Of a DNA stretch of 64,000 nucleotides, positions 7,938 to 17,100 are shown piece by piece. The notes under the pieces are model-generated. The model was not told the DNA's origin and searched no databases. It was given only the letters and a program-made list of their open reading frames with translations. Each line of letters starts with the position of its first letter. Position 1 is the stretch's first letter. The stretch covers positions 107,196 to 171,195 of the forward strand of contig NZ_ATYR01000003.1 in NCBI RefSeq assembly GCF_000427785.1, written 5' to 3'. A program made the translations under genes and the position numbers. The stretch comes from Massilia alkalitolerans DSM 17462 (GTDB lineage: Bacteria > Pseudomonadota > Gammaproteobacteria > Burkholderiales > Burkholderiaceae_D).

Positions 7938-8819
7938 TCAGGCAGGGAGAAGGCCCGCCTGGGCCAGTGCGCCACGCACGGTATCGTGGAAGGACGAGCC
8001 CAGCGGCGCCAGCGGCAGGCGCAGGCCGGTCGGGATCCGGCCCATTTCGGCCAGGGCCCACTTGACCGGCACCGGGTTCGGTTCGACGAACAGCTTGGCA
8101 TGCAGGTCGAGCACGCGGTTGTTGATCTCGACCGCGCGCGCCACGTCGCCGGCCATGGCGGCGGCGCACAGCTCGTGCATCGCGCGCGGGGCCACGTTGG
8201 CGGTGACGGAGATGTTGCCGGCAGCGCCGCAGAACATCAGGGCCATCGCGGTCGGGTCGTCGCCCGAGTACACGCCGAAGGACTTGTCGACCATGCGCAG
8301 CAGCTCGATGCCGCGGCCGATGTTGCCGGTGGCGTCCTTGATGCCGACGATGTTGTCGATCGGCGCCAGCCGCGCGACGGTCTCGTTGCTCATGTCGGCA
8401 ACGGTGCGGCCCGGGACGTTGTACAGGATGACCGGCAGGTCGACCGCTTCGGCGATGGCCTTGAAGTGGCGGTACATGCCTTCCTGGGTCGGACGGTTGT
8501 AATACGGGACCACCTGCAGCGAGGCGTCGGCGCCGACGTCCTTCGCGTGCTGGGTCAGCGCGATGGCTTCCACGGTGGAGTTGCCGCCCGCGCCGGCGAT
8601 CACCGGGATGCGGCCGGCGGTATGATCCACCGCGATCTTGATCAGTTCGGCGTGCTCCTCGGGGGAGACGGTGGCCGATTCGCCCGTGGTGCCGACGATG
8701 ACGATGCCGTCGGTGCCTTCCGCGATGTGCCAGTCGATCAGCTTGCGCAGAGAGTCGCGGTCAAGACTGCCGTCCTCGAACATCGGGGTGACGATTGCTA
8801 CGATGCTGCCCTTAATCAT
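7938..8819 (-). CDS. dapA: 4-hydroxy-tetrahydrodipicolinate synthase
   Basis: DapA condenses pyruvate with aspartate semialdehyde, the first committed step to diaminopimelate and lysine. The 293-residue TIM-barrel has the Schiff-base lysine at Lys161 (GIKDATG), the catalytic Tyr133 in ILYNVPGRT, and the GTTGES phosphate-loop-like motif near residue 43. Length and motifs are those of the standard enzyme. It heads the dapA-bamC unit. Confidence 0.97.
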   Translation of the reverse strand: MIKGSIVAIVTPMFEDGSLDRDSLRKLIDWHIAEGTDGIVIVGTTGESATVSPEEHAELIKIAVDHTAGRIPVIAGAGGNSTVEAIALTQHAKDVGADASLQVVPYYNRPTQEGMYRHFKAIAEAVDLPVILYNVPGRTVADMSNETVARLAPIDNIVGIKDATGNIGRGIELLRMVDKSFGVYSGDDPTAMALMFCGAAGNISVTANVAPRAMHELCAAAMAGDVARAVEINNRVLDLHAKLFVEPNPVPVKWALAEMGRIPTGLRLPLAPLGSSFHDTVRGALAQAGLLPA

Positions 8820-8876
8820 ATGCGTTGGCCGTGCCGGAAAGTAAATAAAAGTCTGATTGTAGCGGATCGCCCGCCT

Positions 8877-9452
8877 CTATGGTTCATTCGAACCCACATT
8901 ATGGTCGAGCTTTGCCTCGGTTTTGGCAAAGCCGGGACCGGCCGCGCACAGGCGCTGCACCTGTGCCGGGTGGGGGCGGTCGACGTGGCCATCCTCGTAG
9001 GCCAGCACCTGCAAGCCGCCCCCGCGTGCCAGGCCCAGCAGTTCTTCCGGGGCCAGCAGGAAATCCGGGTTCGAGGGCTTGCCGTAGACCTGGTTACCCT
9101 GGGCGAAGGTCTCATAAATGAGGATGCCGTCCGGAAGCAGGCTGGCCGCCAGCTGCGGGAACAATGGGCGGTACAGGTAATTGGTAACGACGATCAGCGC
9201 GAAGCGCCCCGGTTCGAAGGGCCAGACCGCGTCCTCGGCCTCGAGGTCGTGCTGCAGCGTCGCCACGTTCGGGCCGGCGAGCGCAGCCAGGAGCTCCGCG
9301 TTGCGGTCCAGGGCCAGCACATGCATGCCGCGCGCCGCCAGCAGGCGCGCGTGGCGGCCGCTGCCGCAGGCCAGGTCGAGCGCCTCGCCGGCCTTTGCCA
9401 GCGGCGCGAAGCGTGCGACCCAGGGCGAAACCGGCAGGTTCATCATGTTCAT
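8877..9452 (-). CDS. Class I SAM-dependent methyltransferase, TehB-like
   Basis: This 191-residue cytoplasmic protein shows the SAM-binding motif I ALDLACGSGRHARLLA near residues 24-38, and an acidic residue in LALDRN at the second strand. YETFAQGNQVYGKPSNPDFLL in the later part resembles the TehB/SAM methyltransferase family often called 'tellurite resistance-like'. The substrate is unknown. The start codon overlaps the stop codon of the M50 protease gene (ATGA), so the two are translationally coupled. The reading frame continues open upstream of this start, but the start chosen gives the canonical N-terminus. Confidence 0.87.
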   Translation of the reverse strand: MNMMNLPVSPWVARFAPLAKAGEALDLACGSGRHARLLAARGMHVLALDRNAELLAALAGPNVATLQHDLEAEDAVWPFEPGRFALIVVTNYLYRPLFPQLAASLLPDGILIYETFAQGNQVYGKPSNPDFLLAPEELLGLARGGGLQVLAYEDGHVDRPHPAQVQRLCAAGPGFAKTEAKLDHNVGSNEP

Positions 9453-10105
9453 GTGAGCAGCAGGGTCAGGGGCGAGGCGATCAGCTGCAGCAGGATGCGT
9501 CCCAGGTTCATCACCGGCATCACCCAGAAGGCCAGCAAGTTCATGAAGATCAGACCCAGCACGATGAAGAAGCCGTACGGCTCGATGCGCGCGAACTTGT
9601 AGGCCAGGGAATTCGGCAGCATGCTGGTGAGCACGCGGCCGCCGTCCAGGGGCGGAATCGGCAGCAGGTTGAAGGCGAACATCAGGAGGTTGGCGAACAG
9701 GCCGGCCTGGGCCACCTTGTGCGGGAATTCCTCGCCGACGCCGAAGGCGACCAGCAGCACCGCCAGCACCAGCCACAGGAAGGCCATGATGAAGTTGGCG
9801 GCGGGACCGGCAAGCGCCACCCAGGCCATGTCGCGCTTCGGATTGCGCAGGCGGTTGAAGTCGACCGGCACCGGCTTGGCATAGCCGAACACGAATCCGG
9901 TGGTGAGGTACAGGGCGATCGGAATGACGATGGTGCCGAAGATGTCGACGTGCACCAGCGGGTTGAGCGTCATGCGCCCGGCGGCATAGGCGGTGTTGTC
10001 GCCGAAATAGCGGGCGACGTAGGCATGGGCGGCTTCGTGCAGGGTAATCGCAAAGAGGACGGGCAGCGCGTAGACGGCAATGTTGCGTATCAGTTCAGGA
10101 TCCAT
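9449..10105 (-). CDS. Site-2 protease family (M50) membrane metalloprotease
   Basis: This 218-residue protein has about five or six membrane segments and the M50 zinc site: HEAAH at residues 23-27 and the second ligand motif NLLPIPPLDGG around residues 150-160. These short site-2 proteases (YwhC/RseP-related but without a PDZ domain) cleave within the membrane; the substrates are unknown. The start at MDPELIRNIAVY places the zinc motif in the first helix, as in the family. It overlaps the methyltransferase by four bases and follows the YrdC-like gene by 53 bases. Confidence 0.92.
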   Translation of the reverse strand: MDPELIRNIAVYALPVLFAITLHEAAHAYVARYFGDNTAYAAGRMTLNPLVHVDIFGTIVIPIALYLTTGFVFGYAKPVPVDFNRLRNPKRDMAWVALAGPAANFIMAFLWLVLAVLLVAFGVGEEFPHKVAQAGLFANLLMFAFNLLPIPPLDGGRVLTSMLPNSLAYKFARIEPYGFFIVLGLIFMNLLAFWVMPVMNLGRILLQLIASPLTLLLT

Positions 10106-10158
10106 GTGCGCGATTCTATCAGGTCCGCAGGACCCGGCTGTTAGGAGAAACTGAAGCC

Positions 10159-10782
10159 CTACAGCCCGAACGCGGCCGGATCGCCCCTGCCCTCGCGCAC
10201 CAGCCCCGGCACCGGCCCGGTCAGGTCGATGACCGTGGTCGCCTCGAGCGTGCCGGCCCCGCCGTCGATCACCAGCTCGATCTGCTTGCCGAGGCGCTCC
10301 AGCACTTCGTCGGGATCGGACAGCATGTGGTCGTCGCCCGGCAGCTGCAGCGTGGTGCCGATCAGGGGCTCGCCCAGTTCCTCGATGAGCGCCAGCATGA
10401 TCTGGTTTTCCGGGACCCGCACGCCGATCGTCTTGCGCGACGGGTGCGACAGGCGGCGCGGCACTTCGCGCGTGGCTTCCAGGATCACGGTGTAGGGGCC
10501 CGGCATGGTCGCCTTGAGCAGCCGGTACTGGGTGTTGTCGACGCGCGCGAAGTGCGCGATCGCGGACAGGTCGCGCACCAGCAGCGTCAGGTGGTGCTTG
10601 TCGTCGACGCCGCGGATGCGGCGCAGCTTCTCGACCGCGGCCTTGTCGTCGAGGCGGCACACCAGCGCATAGGCCGAGTCGGTCGGCGCGGCCACGATGC
10701 CGCCCGAACTGATGATCTGGGCCGCCTGCTTGACCAGGCGCGGCTGCGGGTTCTCGTGGTGGATCTGGAAGTATTGGGCCAT
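10159..10782 (-). CDS. L-threonylcarbamoyladenylate synthase family protein (Sua5/YciO/YrdC)
   Basis: The 207-residue protein fits the YrdC fold, which uses threonine, bicarbonate and ATP to make the precursor of t6A in tRNA. Characteristic segments are GGIVAAPTDSAYAL near residues 28-41, KLRRIRG, PGPYTVIL, RKTIGVRVPE and GEPLIGTTL. The start MAQYFQIHHENPQPR and the DSAY variant point to the YciO/YrdC-like subgroup whose role is less certain than TsaC proper. It lies 19 bases downstream of htpX on the same strand. Confidence 0.88.
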   Translation of the reverse strand: MAQYFQIHHENPQPRLVKQAAQIISSGGIVAAPTDSAYALVCRLDDKAAVEKLRRIRGVDDKHHLTLLVRDLSAIAHFARVDNTQYRLLKATMPGPYTVILEATREVPRRLSHPSRKTIGVRVPENQIMLALIEELGEPLIGTTLQLPGDDHMLSDPDEVLERLGKQIELVIDGGAGTLEATTVIDLTGPVPGLVREGRGDPAAFGL

Positions 10783-10801
10783 CTGGATTCTGCCTTTCTT
10801 T

Positions 10802-11698
10802 TTATCTGATTGCCTGCAGCGCCGCGATGCGCTGCTCCATCGGCGGGTGGGTCGAGAACAGCGCGCCCCAGCCGCCGCCGCTGCCCGAGATGCCGGAAGC
10901 GGCCATCGACGAGGGCAGCGCACCCGGCGCCAGGCCGCCGAGGCGGGCCAGCGCATGCTGCATCGGCACCGGGCTGCCCAGCAGCTTTGCCGAACCGGCG
11001 TCGGCGCGGAACTCGCGCTTGCGCGAGAACCAGGCGACGATGATCGAGGCCAGGATGCCGAATGCGATCTCGCACACGAACACGGTGATCATGTAGCCGA
11101 TGCCGGGGCCGCGGTCCTCGCTGCGAAACAGCAGCTTGTCGACGAAATAGCCGACCACGCGCGCCAGGAACACGACGAAGGTGTTGACCACGCCCTGGAT
11201 CAGGGTGAGCGTGACCATGTCGCCGTTGGCGATGTGGGCCACCTCGTGGCCGAGCACGGCCTCGACCTCGTCCTGGTTCATGCTGGCCAGCAGGCCGGTG
11301 GACACCGCGACCAGCGCGGAATTCTTGAAGGCGCCGGTGGCGAAGGCATTCGGTTCGCCTTCGTAGACGGCAACTTCCGGCATGCCGATGCCGGCGCGCT
11401 CGGACAGCCTGCGCACGGTATCGACCAGCCAGCGTTCGGTGGCGTTGGCGGGGGTCTCGATGACGCGCGCGCCGGTCGACCACTTGGCCATCGGCTTGCT
11501 CATCAGGAGCGAGATGAAGGAACCGGTGAAGCCGACCACCAGCGAAAACACGGCCAGGCTGCCGATGTCGATTCCCTGCCCCGTGACGGCGCGTCCCACC
11601 CCGAGCAGGTTGAGCACGAGCGACACCACCAGCACCACGGCGAGGTTGGTGGCAAGGAACAGCACAATACGTTTCATGGACAGCCCTCCTGGCAACAA
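10802..11698 (-). CDS. htpX: Heat-shock membrane protease HtpX
   Basis: HtpX is a zinc metalloprotease of the inner membrane that degrades misfolded membrane proteins. The 298-residue protein has two N-terminal membrane helices (about residues 4-24 and 38-58), the zinc motif HEVAH at 144-148, two further helices after it and the third ligand in the [14 protein letters not shown] segment. Its length fits proteobacterial HtpX. A good ribosome-binding sequence (AGGAGGGC) precedes the ATG. Confidence 0.96.
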   Translation of the reverse strand: MLPGGLSMKRIVLFLATNLAVVLVVSLVLNLLGVGRAVTGQGIDIGSLAVFSLVVGFTGSFISLLMSKPMAKWSTGARVIETPANATERWLVDTVRRLSERAGIGMPEVAVYEGEPNAFATGAFKNSALVAVSTGLLASMNQDEVEAVLGHEVAHIANGDMVTLTLIQGVVNTFVVFLARVVGYFVDKLLFRSEDRGPGIGYMITVFVCEIAFGILASIIVAWFSRKREFRADAGSAKLLGSPVPMQHALARLGGLAPGALPSSMAASGISGSGGGWGALFSTHPPMEQRIAALQAIR

Positions 11699-11744
11699 GA
11701 TGATGTCAGGCTGCCAAGGTTGGGCTGACGAGCGAAAATTTCAA

Positions 11745-11775
11745 GCCAAAGAAAAAGCCCGCATGCGCGGGCTTT
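11745..11775 (-). terminator. Intrinsic terminator of the cold-shock gene
   Basis: On the minus strand AAAGCCCGC, loop GCAT and GCGGGCTTT form a 9-bp stem followed by TTTC TTT. It separates the cold-shock gene from htpX. Confidence 0.85.
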
Positions 11776-11809
11776 GCAATTCTGGTGGGCGGAAATCCGC
11801 CCCGCCGGC

Positions 11810-12019
11810 TTAGATGCCGCGGATCTCGCTCGCCTTGTCGCCCTTCGGGCTGCTGGCGCGGGTGAAGGACACGCGCTGGTTTTCCGCGAGGCTCTTGAAG
11901 CCGTCCGACTGGATGTCCTTGAAGTGCGCGAACAGGTCGCCGCCGCCTGCGTCAGGGGTGATGAAGCCGAAGCCCTTGGAGTCGTTGAACCATTTGACGG
12001 TGCCGGTTTGAGTAGTCAT
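11810..12019 (-). CDS. cspA: Cold-shock family nucleic-acid-binding protein
   Basis: Cold-shock proteins bind single-stranded RNA and melt secondary structure. The 69-residue OB-fold carries both RNP motifs (KGFGFI and DLFAHF), begins [13 protein letters not shown] and ends [13 protein letters not shown]. The start is chosen at the canonical N-terminus rather than at an upstream in-frame codon. A region of about 230 bases without genes separates it from the PHP gene. That is enough for the long, structured 5' leader typical of cold-regulated csp mRNAs. Which of the several csp paralogues this is cannot be decided. Confidence 0.93.
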   Translation of the reverse strand: MTTQTGTVKWFNDSKGFGFITPDAGGGDLFAHFKDIQSDGFKSLAENQRVSFTRASSPKGDKASEIRGI

Positions 12020-12250
12020 GTGTATACCTTGAATGTGATGAGGCAAAGATGCCGGAACGCACAGGCAAGCAAGAAGAATGCAGCAGGAGGGAATCAAACA
12101 GGAATGCCGGATGGCGAAACGGGAAAGAGACCAACTAGAACGACGACTTGATGTTGTGCCCGATTGAAGATACAGGACTTCTTCCCTTCCACCTAATGAT
12201 TTCGTGTTTATTTACCTGTCGCGTGCAGAACTTACGACCCTGCACACGTC

Positions 12251-13081
12251 TCAGAACCAGTCGTGCCAGACCGGCGTGAGGCCCGCCGGCAGCGGCGGCA
12301 GTTCGGCAAATTCCACCCGAGCCTCGCCCGGCGCGTGGAAATCCGTCCCGCGCGAAGCGAGGAAACCGTAGCGCCGCGCGAGCTCGGCGTAGGTCTGGTA
12401 CTGGTCCGGCGTATGGCTGCCGGTCACCACTTCGATGGCATTGCCGCCCAGCTGGCGGAATTCGTCGAACAGCGCCCCTTCGGCCGTATCGCTGAACGGG
12501 TAGCGGCCCGGGTGCGCGATCACCGGGATGCCGCCGGCGCCGCGGATCCAGCCGACTGCGTCGGCCAGCGTAGCCCAGCGGTGCGGCACGTAGCCCGGCT
12601 TGCCCTCGGTGAGGTATTTACGGAATACGTCGGAGGTCGAGCCGCAGGCGCCGATCTCGACCAGGAAGCGGGCGAAGTGGGTGCGCGAGATCAGGTCCGG
12701 GTTGCCCACGTAGCGCAGCGCGCCCTCGTAAGCGCCCGAAATGCCGGCACTGTCCAGCTGGGCCGCGATTTCCCTGGCGCGTGCCTGACGACCGTTGCGG
12801 GTGGCGGCCAGGCCGTCGATGAGGGCCCGGTTGTCCTCGTCGAGCTGCAGGCCGACGATGTGGACGGTCTCGTTCGCCCAGGTCACCGAGATCTCGACGC
12901 CGGCCACGAAGCGCATGCCGAGCTCGCCGGCCGCCTGGCGCGCGGCCTTGATCCCGCCGATTTCGTCGTGGTCGGTCAGCGCCCAGACGTCGACGCCGCC
13001 CTTGCGCGCATAGGCGGCGACGGCGGCAGGTGCGAGCACGCCGTCGGAGACGTTGGAATGGCAGTGGAGATCGACTTTCAT
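12251..13081 (-). CDS. PHP-domain phosphatase (RNase AM / 3',5'-nucleoside bisphosphate phosphatase)
   Basis: Proteins of this type (YciV/TrpH, renamed RNase AM) remove phosphates from nucleoside bisphosphates and nucleotides from RNA 5' ends. The 276-residue PHP domain shows DLHCHSNVSDG at residues 4-14, LTDHDEIGGI near 36, AGVEIS near 60, IAHPGRY near 190 and a terminal GTDFHAPGE. It is a complete set of PHP metal ligands. It is transcribed alone, with a 77-base gap to the next minus-strand gene. The leader of the cold-shock gene lies on its other side. Confidence 0.92.
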   Translation of the reverse strand: MKVDLHCHSNVSDGVLAPAAVAAYARKGGVDVWALTDHDEIGGIKAARQAAGELGMRFVAGVEISVTWANETVHIVGLQLDEDNRALIDGLAATRNGRQARAREIAAQLDSAGISGAYEGALRYVGNPDLISRTHFARFLVEIGACGSTSDVFRKYLTEGKPGYVPHRWATLADAVGWIRGAGGIPVIAHPGRYPFSDTAEGALFDEFRQLGGNAIEVVTGSHTPDQYQTYAELARRYGFLASRGTDFHAPGEARVEFAELPPLPAGLTPVWHDWF

Positions 13082-13158
13082 GGCACGGCAATGTCATTGG
13101 CGATTGGAGCGAAACATTGTACGCGCCAATCCGCCTGTCGTGCTGTTACGAAAACCGA

Positions 13159-13707
13159 TCAGTTGGATTGAAGCATGGAACGCACCGTGCCCTCTTTCGC
13201 CAGCACGTAGTCGTGACCGGCCAACACCAGATTGGTGCTCGGCTGGATCACCTTGACGTTGATGAAGACGGCATCGCGGGTCTCGGCATACGAGCCCACC
13301 ACCACTGCCTGGGCGTTGTGGGCGCTGGCCACCTCGCCGATCTCGCGGGTGAGCATCAGCTCGCCCTGTCCGCGCTTGAGGTAGACGCTGTTACGCAGCT
13401 TCATCTCCAGCATCTTCATGCCACCCTGCGCGAGGCGGGTCGAGAGCTGTTCCGACACCAGGCGGCCCAGCATCGAGGTCTGCTCGAGCGCGTCGATATT
13501 GACGATGGTGGCCATGATCAGGGGCTTCTCGTCGCCCAGCTTGCCGCGCAGCTGCAGCGCCAGCGCGTCGGCGGCGCGGTAGTTGGCGGCCACGAAAGCG
13601 TTGGCCGAGACCGAGGTGTAGTTGGTGTCTTCCCTGGTCGTCGAGCAGGCGCCCAGCAGCAGGGGCAGCGCGAGGACCGCGGCGCAAAGGGTCAGGGTTC
13701 GCTTCAT
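13159..13707 (-). CDS. FlgO-family outer membrane lipoprotein
   Basis: This 182-residue lipoprotein has a type II signal peptide ending LLLGAC (Cys21). The FlgO domain covers most of the rest: FVAANYRAADAL, ATIVNIDALEQTSMLGRLVSEQL and GQGELMLTREIGEVA are typical. FlgO proteins of Vibrio assist flagellar stability, and homologues outside flagellar loci are common. It lies 18 bases after another lipoprotein gene and is probably cotranscribed with it. Confidence 0.88.
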   Translation of the reverse strand: MKRTLTLCAAVLALPLLLGACSTTREDTNYTSVSANAFVAANYRAADALALQLRGKLGDEKPLIMATIVNIDALEQTSMLGRLVSEQLSTRLAQGGMKMLEMKLRNSVYLKRGQGELMLTREIGEVASAHNAQAVVVGSYAETRDAVFINVKVIQPSTNLVLAGHDYVLAKEGTVRSMLQSN

Positions 13708-13725
13708 GGCCTCAGTGCTCCGTGC

Positions 13726-14397
13726 TTAATGGTTGCGGACCGCGAAGGTCTTGGTGGGTTGCGCCGCCGCGTCGTACAGCGCGCGATCGCTGTCGGTGGT
13801 GTAGTACACCGAGGTGGTGCGCGCGTAGTAGCGCGCGTCGTCGGCCAGCGACAGGTTGACGATGATCTCGGTCTTCGGCGTGTCGCCGGTGGCGAACTGG
13901 GAATGGAACCAGGAATAGGCGTCCTCGGCGAAGATGGCGGCGGTGGCCAGCCACTCGACGGTGTGGTCGATTTCGGTCAGCACCCAGGCGCCTGCCACCA
14001 GCAGGCTGCGCTCGCCGGCGAACTTGTACTGTGGACGCTTGGCCGAGAAAGCCACCACCTGCGTGTCGAGTTCGATGCGCAGGGTGTTCGCATCCGGCAC
14101 CTTGACCACGATGTAGCCGTCGTTGACCAGGGCCGAGACCAGGTGGCTGCTCACGCCCTGGGCAAAGGCGCTCGACTGCTGCGAGCTGACGTACAGCGGG
14201 CGTTTCGCGTTCACTTTCAGCGAGGGCGCGAGCTGGCCCGCCATGTGGCGTGCGATGACGCCCCAGTGCGCGGCCGCCTGCAGCTTGGCCTGCTGGGTGC
14301 TGGGGAAGTTGGTGGCCACCGGGGCCGGGCTGTAGGGAATGGCGCAGCCCGCCGCCAGGAGGGCGCCGCAGAGCGCGAGGCCGGCTCGAAATCGCAT
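13726..14397 (-). CDS. Putative lipoprotein encoded with FlgO-like protein
   Basis: The 223-residue protein has a signal peptide with lipobox LAAGC (Cys18). The mature part resembles an alpha/beta secretion-type domain: RPLYVSSQQSSAFAQGVSSHL, VSALVNDGYIVV and KTEIIVNLSLADDARYYARTTSVYY. It is likely an outer membrane or periplasmic partner of the adjacent FlgO-like lipoprotein, since both share a strand and an 18-base gap. Its function is unknown. Confidence 0.82.
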   Translation of the reverse strand: MRFRAGLALCGALLAAGCAIPYSPAPVATNFPSTQQAKLQAAAHWGVIARHMAGQLAPSLKVNAKRPLYVSSQQSSAFAQGVSSHLVSALVNDGYIVVKVPDANTLRIELDTQVVAFSAKRPQYKFAGERSLLVAGAWVLTEIDHTVEWLATAAIFAEDAYSWFHSQFATGDTPKTEIIVNLSLADDARYYARTTSVYYTTDSDRALYDAAAQPTKTFAVRNH

Positions 14398-14511
14398 GTG
14401 TGTCCTGTCAGTCTATCGAAGGGCGCGCGGGGCGCCGGGTCGGGTGGGACTGTAGCACAGGCGTTTCCGTGCGGCAATTAATGCTGCGTCAGTTGAGGGC
14501 TGCTTACAACG

Positions 14512-15405
14512 CTAGCCCGGCACCTCGGCACCATTCAGGAATGCCTCGATCATCCGCGCCAGAAATTCCGGCTGATCGTGATGCAGCATATGCCCCGCTC
14601 CGGGCATCATGCGCGCCGTGACCTTGGCCAGGTGCTCGCGGCGCCGGTCGATCTCCGCCCTCGCCTGCTCCTTCGGTCCCATCCAGCGCCACATCTCGGT
14701 TTCTTCCGCCTCGACCCACAGCACCGGCGCCGTGATCTGGGTCCAGCAGGCCAGCACCTCGTCGGCGTGGTACAGCAGCGGGCCGGTCATTTTGTGCGCC
14801 GGGTCGCCCAGGATGCGCCACTGGCCGTCCGCGTCCCGAGCCGCCCAGTGCCCCGCCAGGAAGGCGGCCCGTTCCCCTGGCAAACGCGGATTGGTCTTCT
14901 GCAGCCGCGCCGCCACCTCTTCCAGGCTGGCATAGCCGCGCATCTCCGGCTTGGCCTTCAATTCGTCGAGCCACTTGGCGAAACGCCCCGGCGCCTGCGA
15001 GGCGCGGGTCGCCGGCAGGCCGAAGCCTTCCAGGTTGATCAGCCGGGCGATGCGCGCGGGGCGCACGCCTGCATACAGGCTGGCGATGTTGCCGCCCATG
15101 CTGTGGCCCAGCAGGTTCACGGCCTCACCGGGCGCGTAATGGTCGAGCACCGCTTCCAGGTCGGCCAGGTAGTCCGGGAACCAGTAGGTGTCGGAATGCG
15201 AGCGCTCGCTCAGTCCGAACCCGCGCCAGTCGAAGGCGATCACATGCCACTCGCCCTTGAGTGCATCGACCACGAACTGGAACGAGGCGGCGACGTCCAT
15301 CCAGCCGTGCTGCATGAAGATCTTGGGGGCGCCTTCGCGGCCCCAGTGGCGCACATGGGTGCGCAGGCCGCGGATGGTGAGGAAGTCGGAACGGGATGCT
15401 TGCAT
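14512..15405 (-). CDS. Alpha/beta-fold hydrolase
   Basis: This 297-residue cytoplasmic protein has the alpha/beta hydrolase pattern. The strand HGWMDVAASFQFVVDAL supplies the oxyanion-side HG, the nucleophile elbow is GHSMGG (Ser near residue 102), an acidic residue follows in the later VLWVEAEETEM segment and the catalytic His is in GAGHMLHHDQPE near the end. The substrate cannot be read from sequence. It is divergently oriented to the carbonic anhydrase gene. Confidence 0.9.
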   Translation of the reverse strand: MQASRSDFLTIRGLRTHVRHWGREGAPKIFMQHGWMDVAASFQFVVDALKGEWHVIAFDWRGFGLSERSHSDTYWFPDYLADLEAVLDHYAPGEAVNLLGHSMGGNIASLYAGVRPARIARLINLEGFGLPATRASQAPGRFAKWLDELKAKPEMRGYASLEEVAARLQKTNPRLPGERAAFLAGHWAARDADGQWRILGDPAHKMTGPLLYHADEVLACWTQITAPVLWVEAEETEMWRWMGPKEQARAEIDRRREHLAKVTARMMPGAGHMLHHDQPEFLARMIEAFLNGAEVPG

Positions 15406-15568
15406 AAGTCAGGCAAAAGCGTGAACGAAAGGAGGAAAAAAGTACGACCGTTCGCATTATACCGCGTCAATCTTGATTTCGTCTTGCCCGTCCCCATTTG
15501 CGATCGACCGGACGATGGCGGACAGGAGGTTTACAATAGCGGCATTTCAATCTTCCGCGAGCACATCC

Positions 15569-16093
15569 ATGGCGATTTACCAGCTGGGCGAGCATGCGCC
15601 CGAGATCGACACCTCAAGCTTCGTGGCCGATTCGGCAACCCTGATCGGCAAGGTCACGCTCGAGGCGAACGCCTCGGTGTGGTACGGCGCGACGCTGCGC
15701 GGCGACAACGAGCGCATCACCATTGGCGAGAACAGCAACGTGCAGGAAGGCACGGTGATGCACACCGACATGGGATTCCCGCTCACGCTGGGCAAGAACG
15801 TGACCGTCGGCCACCAGGCCATGCTGCACGGCTGCACCGTCGGCGACGGTTCGCTGATCGGCATCCAGGCCGTCATCCTGAATGGCGCCCGGATCGGCAA
15901 GGGCTGCCTGGTGGGCGCCGGCGCGCTGGTTACTGAAGGCAAGGAGTTCCCGGACGGTTCGCTGATCCTCGGTTCGCCTGCCAAGGTCGTGCGCACCCTG
16001 ACGGAAGAAGACATGCTGCGCCTGCAGGCCAGCGCCGCGAGCTACGTGGCGCGCGGCCAGCTGTTCAAGGCGCAGCTCAAGAGAATCGGATAA
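15569..16093 (+). CDS. Gamma-class carbonic anhydrase family protein
   Basis: The 174-residue protein is a left-handed beta-helix built from hexapeptide repeats. It carries the trimer-bridging metal histidines: one in GTVMHTD, and two in [11 protein letters not shown], the latter with the HxxxxH spacing of the family. It hydrates CO2 or belongs to the YrdA subgroup with unproven activity. The start at [14 protein letters not shown] is the canonical N-terminus. The Hsp33 gene follows after four bases, implying an operon. Confidence 0.93.
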   Translation: MAIYQLGEHAPEIDTSSFVADSATLIGKVTLEANASVWYGATLRGDNERITIGENSNVQEGTVMHTDMGFPLTLGKNVTVGHQAMLHGCTVGDGSLIGIQAVILNGARIGKGCLVGAGALVTEGKEFPDGSLILGSPAKVVRTLTEEDMLRLQASAASYVARGQLFKAQLKRIG

Positions 16094-16097
16094 CAGA

Positions 16098-17048
16098 ATG
16101 ACAGACACTCGCGACACCCTCCAAAAATTCATCTTCGATAACGCCGCCGTGCGCGGCGAGCTGATCGAGATTTCCGACACCTGGCGCGAAATCCAGGCCC
16201 GGCACGCCTACCCGAAGGCGGTGCGCGCCGCCCTCGGCGAAATGGTGGCCGCGTCTGCCCTGCTGTCGGCCAACCTGAAGTTCAACGGCGCCATCGTGAT
16301 GCAGATCTTCGGCGATGGCCCGGTGCGCCTGCTGGTGGTCGAGTGCGACGCCCAGCTGCGCATCCGCGCCACCGCGAAGCTGGCGCCGGACGCCGAGCTG
16401 GCCGACGACGCGACCCTGGAGCAGATGTTCAATGCGCACGGCAAGGGCCGCTTCGTGATCACGCTCGACCCGGTCGACAAGGTGCCGGGCCAGCAGCCCT
16501 ACCAGGGCGTGGTGCCGCTGATCGGCGACGACATGGCAACCGTCATCGAGAACTACATGCTGCGTTCCGAACAGATGGATACGCGCCTGTGGCTGGCGGC
16601 CGACGACCAGGTCTCGCGCGGCCTGCTGCTGCAGAAGCTCCCGCGCCACAGCGGCAAGGACGACCAGCAGAAGCAGGCCTCGGAAGCGGAAGACCTGGAA
16701 ACCTGGAACCGCGCGGTCATGCTGGGCCAGACCCTCAAGCGCGAGGAACTCCTGAGCACGAACATCGAGACCCTGCTCAAGCGCCTGTTCTGGGAAGAGA
16801 CGATCCGCGTCTTCGATCCGCAGCACCCGCAGTTCCACTGCAGCTGCACGCGCGAGAAGGTGGGCAACATGCTCAAGATGCTGGGCCAGCCGGAAGTGGA
16901 ATCGGCGCTGGCCGACCTGGGCGAACTGGGCGTCAACTGCGACTTCTGCGGCAAGCACTACGCCTTCGACAAGGTCGATTGCGCCCAGCTGTTCGCCAGC
17001 GACACGCCGGTGGAAACCATGATGCCGGCCAGCGGCAGCATCAACTGA
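16098..17048 (+). CDS. hslO: Redox-regulated chaperone Hsp33
   Basis: Hsp33 is a cytoplasmic holdase that is switched on when its zinc-bound cysteines are oxidised. The 316-residue protein ends with the redox switch: Cys248/Cys250 (CSC) and Cys281/Cys284 (CDFC), the CxC-CxxC zinc site. The N-terminal substrate domain shows ASALLSANLKFNG and QIFGDGPVRLLVVEC. Four bases separate it from the carbonic anhydrase gene. A hairpin follows before the convergent CNP1-like gene. Confidence 0.96.
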   Translation: MTDTRDTLQKFIFDNAAVRGELIEISDTWREIQARHAYPKAVRAALGEMVAASALLSANLKFNGAIVMQIFGDGPVRLLVVECDAQLRIRATAKLAPDAELADDATLEQMFNAHGKGRFVITLDPVDKVPGQQPYQGVVPLIGDDMATVIENYMLRSEQMDTRLWLAADDQVSRGLLLQKLPRHSGKDDQQKQASEAEDLETWNRAVMLGQTLKREELLSTNIETLLKRLFWEETIRVFDPQHPQFHCSCTREKVGNMLKMLGQPEVESALADLGELGVNCDFCGKHYAFDKVDCAQLFASDTPVETMMPASGSIN

Positions 17049-17072
17049 GCGTCGTAGCGGCGCTTTGCGAAG

Positions 17073-17093
17073 GTGGGCGGCGCTGCCGCCCAC
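17073..17093. terminator. Hairpin between convergent hslO and CNP1-like genes
   Basis: GTGGGCGGC and GCCGCCCAC form a 9-bp stem with loop GCT between the two stop codons. The following T content is moderate, so termination strength is uncertain. It could serve both strands. Confidence 0.55.
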
Positions 17094-17100
17094 TTGTCGT

